5,025 nucleotides of DNA, from the NCBI GenBank assembly GCA_027056525.1, contig JALUKO010000077.1, positions 1 through 5,025 of the forward strand. The letters run 5' to 3'. The position numbers and the translations under genes are program-made. Shown here piece by piece: positions 1 to 5,025 of the stretch. Source of the stretch: Helicobacteraceae bacterium. Its GTDB lineage: Bacteria; Campylobacterota; Campylobacteria; Campylobacterales; Sulfurimonadaceae. The first letter of the stretch is position 1, and the number at the start of each line of letters is the position of its first letter. A model generated the notes under the pieces. That model was not told the DNA's origin. It was given only the letters and a program-made list of their open reading frames with translations, and did no database searches.

Positions 1-1754
1 CTTAATTCCTCAATATCTACACTTTTGAGGGCTTCAAATGTTCCAAAATGGTTGAGTAGTTTTTTCACTTTTGCTTCTGAGATACCTTTTAAATTTAAAA
101 GTTTGCTCTCCTGATCACGTTTGAGTTTTGTTTTTTTATGAAAAGTGATGGCACTTCTGTGTGCTTCATCTCTGAGGTTTTGTACCCACTGGAGTCTTTT
201 GTCACTGCTTTTGAGTTTAAAACTCTCCTTTAGGGTGTGAACAATATCGTTTGCCTTCCCTTTTGCACGGTGTGCTTTGGCATCGATTTTTTCTTTTGAG
301 ATTGCGATCACGTCGATAAACACGCCATGTGAGCTTACAATGTCGTGAGCAAGTTTGAGAAGTGTAGTTCCTCCATCTATGATCCAAAGATCAGGAGGGG
401 AATTCTTTGAAAAGCTCTCTACGCGTCTGCTAAGGGTTTCTCTCATTTGGGCATATTCATCTTTAGCTTGTAGATGGTAGGTTCTGTAACTTTTTTTATC
501 GAATTTTGCATCTTCATACACAACCATAGCGCCAACAGTTGCCATACCGCTCATATGGGAGTTGTCAAAAATCTCAACACGGTTTGGCATACGCTGAAGT
601 TTGAAAAGCTCCTGCATCTCCTCTAGGAGTTTTGTCTCATCTTTGTGGGTATCTTGTTTGAGAAGCTCTTGAGCATTGAGCAAAGCAAGCTCAATCAGCT
701 GCTTCTTATTTCCCCGTTTTGGAATTTTGATCTGTACTTTTTTTTCAAAAACCTTCGTGAGATGTTTTTCTATGATCTTTAAGCCGTCAAACTCACAAGC
801 AACTAATATGGGGGCAATTATGGGGGGTTTCTCATGTGCATAAAATTCTAAAAGTACTCTTTGGTAGAGTTCACTTTCATCATACCCTTCATTAAGCGGA
901 ATAAAATCGTGTGAAGAGGAGATGATCTTTCCGTGACGCATAAATATTCTAACCACAACAGCCCTTGATGCTCTGTTTTTGATAACAAAGATATCGTAGT
1001 TTTCACCACTTGCAAAGTCGATCTCACTTTTTATCTGTGAACGTGAGATCCTCTCTATTCTGTCTCGTAGTTCACTTGCTTCTTCAAAACGTAGGTTCTC
1101 TGCATAAAAATGCATTTTTTCTTCAAGTTTTTTTATGAGGAGTGTTTTATTTTGTATCAGTTGTTCTGCGAGTTTAAGTTCTTTTCTATACTCTTCATCT
1201 TTGATGGGAAGCTCACAAGGTCCGAGACATTTTTGAATCTGATAGTACAGACAAAGTTTTTTCGATGCAAGTGAACCTTTTTTTTGTACCAATTTACATA
1301 TCTCATAGATAGAATCAAGTATATCCCTTGCACCGACGGAGTAGGGTCCGTAGTAGGTGATCTGTGATGATTTGGCAATGATCTTTCTGGTGATCTCAAA
1401 GCGTGGATACTTCTGAGCATTGTCCACATATATATAAGGGTAGGTTTTATCATCACGAAGCAAAATATTATATTTGGGATGGAGTTGCTTGATAAGTGAG
1501 TTTTCAAGTATAAGTGCATCGTGTTCTGAGTTAACCACTATGTAGTTCATAGAGCAGGTTTCGTTGATCATCTTTGTAATACGCCCAGAGAGATTCGTAT
1601 TTGCTCTGAGATGAGGTGTAAAATGAAAGTAACTTTTGACTCTGTTTGCGAGGTTTTTTGCCTTGCCTATATACAGCAGTCGTCCGTTGGTGTCGAAGTA
1701 CTGGTAAATTCCTGCAGAATCAGGCAGTTGTTTTATGGTTTCTTCTAGTGTCAT
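1..1754 (-). CDS. uvrC: UvrABC excinuclease subunit C, C-terminus cut by window edge
   Basis: UvrC makes the dual incisions of nucleotide excision repair: it joins the UvrB-DNA lesion complex and cuts 3' then 5' of the damage. My translation from ATG at 1754 is uninterrupted for 584 residues. The N-terminal GIY-YIG nuclease shows G15-I16-Y17, Y28-I29-G30, R38 and probable catalytic E84 (LILENSLIK). Four cysteines (C153, C168, C176, C180; the last three spaced C-x7-C-x3-C) match the [4Fe-4S] site known in this family. The UVR motif that contacts UvrB lies at about 203-238. The RNase H-like 5' nuclease has D397 (FDNSHM), an acidic pair D432/E433, D460 (IIDGG) and H532 (DEAHRSAI). A helix-hairpin-helix DNA-binding region begins near 552 and is interrupted by the edge. 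Relatives have about 600 residues, so roughly 15 are missing. The start overlaps the stop of the upstream gene as ATGA and has no clear Shine-Dalgarno, so translation is probably coupled. Identification is firm. Confidence 0.98.
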   Translation of the reverse strand, partial: MTLEETIKQLPDSAGIYQYFDTNGRLLYIGKAKNLANRVKSYFHFTPHLRANTNLSGRITKMINETCSMNYIVVNSEHDALILENSLIKQLHPKYNILLRDDKTYPYIYVDNAQKYPRFEITRKIIAKSSQITYYGPYSVGARDILDSIYEICKLVQKKGSLASKKLCLYYQIQKCLGPCELPIKDEEYRKELKLAEQLIQNKTLLIKKLEEKMHFYAENLRFEEASELRDRIERISRSQIKSEIDFASGENYDIFVIKNRASRAVVVRIFMRHGKIISSSHDFIPLNEGYDESELYQRVLLEFYAHEKPPIIAPILVACEFDGLKIIEKHLTKVFEKKVQIKIPKRGNKKQLIELALLNAQELLKQDTHKDETKLLEEMQELFKLQRMPNRVEIFDNSHMSGMATVGAMVVYEDAKFDKKSYRTYHLQAKDEYAQMRETLSRRVESFSKNSPPDLWIIDGGTTLLKLAHDIVSSHGVFIDVIAISKEKIDAKAHRAKGKANDIVHTLKESFKLKSSDKRLQWVQNLRDEAHRSAITFHKKTKLKRDQESKLLNLKGISEAKVKKLLNHFGTFEALKSVDIEEL

Positions 1755-2188
1755 TGTTTAGCTTTTATAATGTTTTGAATAGAGGCTATAAGTGCTTTGA
1801 GTTTGTGTTCATGAACCTCGTTTTGAAACTCTCCGGAGGATCTTTCAGGGTAGGTTTCGATTTTGCGTGAGAGTTGTTTGGGTTGTGCTTGAGGCGTATG
1901 TGTCACAAAAGCTTTAATGTCAGTGATGTTAATATCCCTACATTCATCAGGTGTGACATACTTTAAAGCACTTTTAATACTTTGTATATTATTATCAAAC
2001 TCTTGTTTGCCTGCAGGATGGTTGAGTACAAAGAACAACACATCGTTCTTAAAGTAGGCAAATTTTATCATCTTAGCAAGAGCAGGAGTAAATATGGACT
2101 CTATTTTTTTTATGCATTTATATTTACTCAGCTTTGAAAATTGAGGCTTTTTTTGAATAGAACTAATAATCTGACTGGCATTTTTCAT
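1751..2188 (-). CDS. Small DUF721/DciA-like protein upstream of uvrC
   Basis: A 145-residue soluble protein with no signal peptide or membrane segment. Residues about 20-95 have the look of the DUF721 family: a helix (ESIFTPALAKMI), then two short strands around FAYFKNDVLFFVLNHPA, then a helix with KQEFDNNIQSIKSAL. DUF721 includes DciA, the loader of replicative helicase DnaB in bacteria lacking DnaC/DnaI; short forms with this core occur in Campylobacterota. The tail (about 96-145) is polar, ending in a basic amphipathic helix that could bind DNA or a partner. The ATG at 2188 is the only possible start: an in-frame TAA lies at 2213-2215 with no start codon between. There is no Shine-Dalgarno before it, but a TATAAT sits 6 nt upstream, suggesting a leaderless mRNA. 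The stop overlaps uvrC's ATG (ATGA). The first 36 bases overlap the divergent lipoprotein gene. The gene is likely real; the family is inferred by eye, and the helicase-loader role is more tentative still. Confidence 0.78.
   Translation of the reverse strand: MKNASQIISSIQKKPQFSKLSKYKCIKKIESIFTPALAKMIKFAYFKNDVLFFVLNHPAGKQEFDNNIQSIKSALKYVTPDECRDINITDIKAFVTHTPQAQPKQLSRKIETYPERSSGEFQNEVHEHKLKALIASIQNIIKAKQ
2095..2124 (+). promoter_or_regulatory. Candidate promoter for the lipoprotein-nadB-nhaD group
   Basis: A -35-like TGGACT (2095-2100, 4 of 6 matches to TTGACA) is followed after 18 bp by TATATT (2119-2124, 5 of 6 matches to TATAAT). The spacer is T-rich, as is often seen upstream of the -10 in Campylobacterota promoters. 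The expected transcript start is near 2131, giving a leader of about 22 nt before the TTG at 2153, with GAGG at 2143-2146 inside it. The site lies within the coding region of the divergent DUF721-like gene. The region is AT-rich, so chance matches are easy and this stays moderate to weak. Confidence 0.35.
2143..2146 (+). promoter_or_regulatory. Ribosome binding site supporting a TTG start
   Basis: GAGG sits 6 nt before TTG at 2153 and is the only Shine-Dalgarno-like sequence near the beginning of the lipoprotein frame. It favours TTG 2153 over TTG 2141 (which would lie upstream of it) and over ATG 2204 (which would leave only seven residues before the lipobox cysteine). Confidence 0.5.
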
Positions 2189-2341
2189 CTGGCAATTATA
2201 GCGATGTTTTTGTTAAGTTTACATGGTTGTGGCTATAAAAAAGCTCCATATTATTTAGATGAAACACCTCATGAAGATGATATTGTAAAATTTATAGTGA
2301 TACCGAGTATAGAAAATAATGAAACAGTTGATAAAAAATAA
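2153..2341 (+). CDS. Small lipoprotein resembling LptM/YifL
   Basis: A 62-residue predicted lipoprotein (from TTG 2153). It has a short basic N-terminus (MNRTNN), a hydrophobic stretch (LAIIAMFLLSL) and a lipobox LHGC with the acylated cysteine at residue 26. His at lipobox position -2 is less usual than Ala/Ser. The mature protein starts CGYKKAPYYLDE, which recalls the CG-x-K-x-P-L/Y start of LptM (YifL), a lipoprotein that helps mature the LptD/LptE lipopolysaccharide translocon. The remaining tail is acidic and low-complexity, with no domain I recognise. Asp is not at +2, so outer-membrane sorting is plausible. The stop codon overlaps nadB's ATG as TAATG, so nadB translation is probably coupled to it. 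The 5' end overlaps the divergent DUF721-like gene by 36 bp. That a lipoprotein gene is present is likely; the LptM link rests on a short motif and is tentative, and the exact start is uncertain. Confidence 0.7.
   Translation: MNRTNNLTGIFHLAIIAMFLLSLHGCGYKKAPYYLDETPHEDDIVKFIVIPSIENNETVDKK
2195..2223 (-). promoter_or_regulatory. Candidate sigma70-type promoter for the DUF721-uvrC pair
   Basis: On the minus strand a perfect -10 hexamer TATAAT lies at 2200-2195, preceded by GC as in CGCTATAAT. A weak -35 candidate, TGTAAA (2223-2218, 3 of 6 matches), lies 17 bp upstream. Weak -35 boxes are normal for the housekeeping sigma factor of Campylobacterota. Six bases separate the -10 from the A of the ATG at 2188, so the predicted +1 is the start codon itself. 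The promoter lies wholly inside the signal-peptide region of the divergent lipoprotein gene. It is predicted from sequence only. Confidence 0.5.
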
Positions 2342-3795
2342 TGCGTTATGATGTAGTAATAATAGGAGCAGGGGTCGCAGGACTTTATGCCGCTATGCAT
2401 TTGCCACGCGATAAAAAAGTGCTTATCATCAATAAGCGTGAAACATTTAAGTGTAATAGTTTTTATGCACAAGGGGGTGTCGCCCTTGCTGTTGATGAGC
2501 ACGATGTTCCTGTGCATGTGAGTGATACGCTCGAAGCGGGAGCCGGACTTTGTGATGAAGATGCGGTGGATGTTTTAAGTAAAAATTCCAGAAAAGTGAT
2601 AGATGAACTGATCGAGCGCGGTTTTGAGTTTGACCGTGACAGTGAGGGTGAGCTGCTTTATACCAAAGAGGCAGCCCATTCGCGTGAACGTATTTTACAT
2701 GCAGGTGGCGATGCAACCGGTAGGTATATGCATTATTTCTTACTCAAACAAAACCCACACCCCATGCTTACAAACGCACGTGTAGTGGATCTGCTTATCA
2801 AAGATGGAGAGTGTTACGGTGTTACCGTACTCGATCACAGAGAGTGCAGAAACATCTATGCAAAAGATGTTATTATCGCCTCGGGAGGGGTTGGCTCACT
2901 CTTTGAGTATCATACAAATGCCCCCTGTATAAGTGCTGATATGCAAGGACTTTGTGTGCTAAAAGGGATTGAGCTTGAACGTATGGAGATGATGCAGTTT
3001 CATCCAACTGTTTTTGTTAACAGTGACAATGCCCAAAAACTCCTACTTACAGAAGCACTTCGTGGTGAGGGTGCTACCATAGAAGATGAAAGCGGAAGAA
3101 GATTTTTGTTTGATTATGATGAGCGGGGAGAGCTTGCGTCACGTGATATCGTAAGCAAATCTATCTATGATCATAAAAAAAAGACGGGAATGAAAGTGTA
3201 TCTCTCTTTTAAAAATTTTGATTATGTGTATTTTACGCAACGCTTCCCAAATATATATAAAAATTTAAAGCTTCTGGGTTTTGATGTTCCAAATGAGAGA
3301 GTTCCCATATCACCGGCATTTCATTATGCCATAGGTGGGATCAAAACCGATCTTAACGCTGCCGTACCAAATGTAAAGTCTTTGTATGCGGTTGGGGAGG
3401 TTGCTTCTACACAGGTGCATGGTGCCAACAGACTTGCATCGAACTCACTTTTGGAAGGTTTGGTTTTTGCTCTACGTGCGGTTGAGAGGATCTTGGAAGA
3501 TGATGAAAAAAACAAAGAGTTTGTAGAGTTTGAGATCACCGATGAAGTGATGAGCCTCAAAGAAGATAAAGCCAAAAAGAACCTTTTACGCAAAATAATG
3601 TGGGAAAATGTCTCAATTGTTAGGACAAAAGAGGGGTTAAATGATGCTTTATCACAAATTAATGTCATTTTTAAAGAAAATATTGGTAGACTATTGAAAT
3701 TTCGTTTATTGACCGCAAGAGAGATTGTTCAAGCAGCATTGGCTCGAGAAGAATCGATAGGTGTTCATTACATAAAAAAGGAAAATGATGATTAA
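2341..3795 (+). CDS. nadB: L-aspartate oxidase, first enzyme of de novo NAD synthesis
   Basis: NadB is a cytoplasmic FAD enzyme that oxidises L-aspartate to iminoaspartate, which NadA condenses with dihydroxyacetone phosphate to quinolinate. It can use oxygen or fumarate as electron acceptor, useful in microaerobic or anaerobic cells. The 484-residue protein opens with the FAD-binding GAGVAGL (9-15) and has SFYAQGG (40-46), the EAAHSRERILHAGGDATG segment (110-127), QFHPT with H221, the catalytic-type arginine R268 in ASRDIV, H328 in HYAIGGI and the flavin motif HGANRLASNSLLEGLVF with R364 (360-376). By position these correspond to E. coli H244, R290, H351 and R386. The C-terminal helical segment ends AREESIGVHY, where many homologues have ESRG. 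The protein is shorter than E. coli NadB (about 540 residues), mainly at the C-terminus. HYAIGGI and ASRDIV also fit fumarate reductase/SdhA flavoproteins, but overall length and the GANRLASNSLLEG motif favour NadB. The ATG overlaps the previous stop (TAATG) with no strong Shine-Dalgarno. nadA and nadC are not in the window. Confidence 0.96.
   Translation: MRYDVVIIGAGVAGLYAAMHLPRDKKVLIINKRETFKCNSFYAQGGVALAVDEHDVPVHVSDTLEAGAGLCDEDAVDVLSKNSRKVIDELIERGFEFDRDSEGELLYTKEAAHSRERILHAGGDATGRYMHYFLLKQNPHPMLTNARVVDLLIKDGECYGVTVLDHRECRNIYAKDVIIASGGVGSLFEYHTNAPCISADMQGLCVLKGIELERMEMMQFHPTVFVNSDNAQKLLLTEALRGEGATIEDESGRRFLFDYDERGELASRDIVSKSIYDHKKKTGMKVYLSFKNFDYVYFTQRFPNIYKNLKLLGFDVPNERVPISPAFHYAIGGIKTDLNAAVPNVKSLYAVGEVASTQVHGANRLASNSLLEGLVFALRAVERILEDDEKNKEFVEFEITDEVMSLKEDKAKKNLLRKIMWENVSIVRTKEGLNDALSQINVIFKENIGRLLKFRLLTAREIVQAALAREESIGVHYIKKENDD
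3777..3782 (+). promoter_or_regulatory. Ribosome binding site choosing the second of two tandem ATGs
   Basis: AAAGGA within the end of nadB precedes tandem ATG codons at 3785 and 3788. The spacing is 5 nt to ATG 3788 but only 2 nt to ATG 3785, so 3788 is the better start for nhaD. The two choices differ by one methionine. Confidence 0.55.
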
Positions 3796-5025
3796 GTTAT
3801 TACTTTTAATGCTTGGCTTTAGCTTTGCGTTTGCAAGTTCAGGGGCAGAGGCAGCCGAAGTGCTTCCAGATTTGACATTTACATGGGTGGGGATCCTTTC
3901 ATTTATCGTATTTGTTGTGGGGTATTATTTTATCGCTACAGAGGAGCGGTATGAGATAAACAAGGCAAAGCCGGCACTTTTTACCGGTACATTTATGTTC
4001 GTACTTATTGGGATCTACTATGCGATCAACGGACTCGATCCCGCACCTTTACATAATGAGTTAGAGCATCTTATTTTAGAGATTGCGGAGATCTTTTTCT
4101 TCTTAATGGTTGCAATGACATATATTGAAACACTTATAGAGCGTGGTGTGTTTGATCTGATGAAGTTTAAATTGGTCTCAAAAGGGTATTCGTATAAGAA
4201 ACTTTTTTGGCTGACGGGTCTTTTGGCATTTTTTATCTCACCAGTTGCTGATAACCTGACTACGGCACTTATCCTCTCAACGGTTTTATTTACGATCGAT
4301 AAAAAAAATCTCTCTTTCTTAGTTCCTGGAGCTATCAACATAGTTGTGGCGGCAAATGCCGGTGGTGCATGGTCTCCGTTTGGGGATATCACTACACTGA
4401 TGGCATGGACTGCAAATAAAGGAACATTTGTAGATTTCTTGTTTTTATTTCCGGCTTCCATACTTGGATGGGGTGTGACAGCCTTCTTGCTCTCAAGATA
4501 TGTTCCTGATGGGGAGCCGGCATTTGATGCCTCTACAGAGAAAAAACCGGTGGTTCTTGATGGTGGAATGGGTGTAGCATATTTAGGTGTGGGAACCATT
4601 GCCATGGCTGTTCTTGGGCATCAGTTTTTTCATTTTCCTGCTATGTGGGGTATGATGTTTGGACTTGCTATTTTGAAACTTTACTCTTATACTTTAAAAA
4701 GAAAAGGACGCAACGCCTTTAATATTTTTATTAATATGGAAAAAGTTGAAAATGATACGCTTCTTTTCTTCTTTGGTATTCTCTCGGCAGTTGGCGCACT
4801 TCACTATTTGGGCTTTTTAAACTATATTCACGATCTTTATGGAGCAGTTGGACCTACCGCGGCAAATGTTGGAGTAGGTTTTCTTTCTGCTATCGTTGAT
4901 AATGTTCCTGTAATGAGTGCTATTTTAAAATCATCTCCTGAGATGGATTTGGCGCAATGGATGCTTGTGACACTCACAGCAGGTGTAGGTGGTTCTCTTA
5001 TTAGTTTTGGTTCTGCTGCAGGTGT
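3788..5025 (+). CDS. nhaD: NhaD-type Na+/H+ antiporter, C-terminus cut by window edge
   Basis: An inner-membrane antiporter of the NhaD family (ion transporter superfamily, related to ArsB/CitM) that expels Na+ or Li+ in exchange for protons, serving pH and salt homeostasis. My translation is open for 412 residues to the edge; family members have about 450-480, so roughly 50 are missing. Signature segments are SPVADNLTTAL (151-161, D155/N156), NAGGAWSPFGDITT (190-203, N190, D200, T202, T203), the TLLFFFGIL helix (324-332), FLSAIVDNVPVMSAI (365-379, D371) and GGSLISFGSAAG at the end. By my recollection, residues matching D155, N156, N190, D200, T202 and T203 (one lower in number) were shown to be critical in Vibrio cholerae NhaD; the 45-residue gap between the two Asp is the same. 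About ten hydrophobic segments are visible. Residues 1-17 look like a cleavable signal peptide (MIKLLLLMLGFSFAFA, then SS) before an acidic stretch. It overlaps nadB by 8 bases and has no promoter of its own that I can see. Such antiporters fit a marine or haloalkaline habitat. Confidence 0.93.
   Translation, partial: MIKLLLLMLGFSFAFASSGAEAAEVLPDLTFTWVGILSFIVFVVGYYFIATEERYEINKAKPALFTGTFMFVLIGIYYAINGLDPAPLHNELEHLILEIAEIFFFLMVAMTYIETLIERGVFDLMKFKLVSKGYSYKKLFWLTGLLAFFISPVADNLTTALILSTVLFTIDKKNLSFLVPGAINIVVAANAGGAWSPFGDITTLMAWTANKGTFVDFLFLFPASILGWGVTAFLLSRYVPDGEPAFDASTEKKPVVLDGGMGVAYLGVGTIAMAVLGHQFFHFPAMWGMMFGLAILKLYSYTLKRKGRNAFNIFINMEKVENDTLLFFFGILSAVGALHYLGFLNYIHDLYGAVGPTAANVGVGFLSAIVDNVPVMSAILKSSPEMDLAQWMLVTLTAGVGGSLISFGSAAG

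Noticed and set aside
1157..1519. A 120-codon minus-strand open frame within uvrC in another frame
   Set aside because: It lies over the cysteine and UVR region of UvrC, which reads correctly in its own frame; the alternative product looks like noise.
1646..1870. Plus-strand open frame of 74 codons across the uvrC start
   Set aside because: Antisense to the GIY-YIG domain and to the DUF721-like tail; its hydrophobic look comes from reverse reading of lysine- and glutamate-rich codons.
2101..2155. T-runs near the divergent junction as a transcription terminator
   Set aside because: There is no GC-rich hairpin before the T-runs, and both lie inside coding sequence; they fit AT-rich promoter sequence better.
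2269..2517. Minus-strand open frame of 82 codons across the lipoprotein-nadB junction
   Set aside because: It would be antisense to two better-supported genes, and the Tyr/Ile-rich sequence shows no domain.
2447..2716. His-rich minus-strand open frame of 89 codons opposite nadB
   Set aside because: The histidines arise from reverse-reading common codons of the FAD-domain sequence; no ribosome site or family resemblance.
3324..3668. Minus-strand open frame of 114 codons opposite the end of nadB
   Set aside because: It is complementary to conserved NadB coding sequence; the product is low-complexity and has no supporting start signal.
4018..4605. A 195-codon minus-strand open frame opposite nhaD
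   Set aside because: The plus frame encodes clear NhaD motifs throughout; the reverse frame gives a Ser/Pro/Thr-rich sequence with no recognisable domain, typical of an antisense shadow.
1..5025. CRISPR array, tRNA/rRNA, insertion sequence or phage remnant
   Set aside because: No regularly spaced repeats, terminal inverted repeats, transposase motifs or tRNA-like folds were seen by eye; coding sequence fills the window.

Overview
The window looks like ordinary, gene-dense chromosome of a free-living Campylobacterota (Epsilonproteobacteria), probably close to Sulfurimonas or a related marine or sediment genus. The basis is the low-GC, A/T-ending codon use, the style of the proteins (lysine-rich UvrC, a small DUF721 protein, a NhaD-type antiporter) and near-zero intergenic space. 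The genus is an inference from general resemblance, not from a database match.

The layout is two divergent, tightly packed gene groups meeting near position 2150-2190. On the minus strand, a 145-residue protein resembling the DUF721/DciA family (1751-2188) runs directly into uvrC (1754 down past the left edge) through an ATGA overlap. On the plus strand, a very small lipoprotein gene (about 2153-2341) runs into nadB (2341-3795) through a TAATG overlap. nadB in turn overlaps the start of nhaD (3788 past the right edge) by 8 bases. No stretch over about 300 bases lacks a gene; in fact there is essentially no non-coding DNA. I see no RNA gene, mobile element, CRISPR array or convincing terminator.

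Functionally, the minus-strand pair serves DNA metabolism: nucleotide excision repair (UvrC) and possibly replicative helicase loading (DciA-like). The plus-strand group combines an envelope lipoprotein resembling LptM/YifL, the first enzyme of de novo NAD synthesis (L-aspartate oxidase) and a Na+/H+ antiporter. Those three have no obvious common pathway and are probably joined only by transcription.

The most interesting part is the divergent junction. The two 5'-terminal genes overlap head to head by about 36 bp, and each candidate promoter lies inside the other gene. The minus-strand promoter has a perfect TATAAT placed so that the predicted transcript starts exactly on the A of the ATG, suggesting a leaderless mRNA. 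If both promoters are real, the first ~58 nt of the two transcripts are complementary. I did not find a clear previously undescribed system; the rest of the window is conventional.
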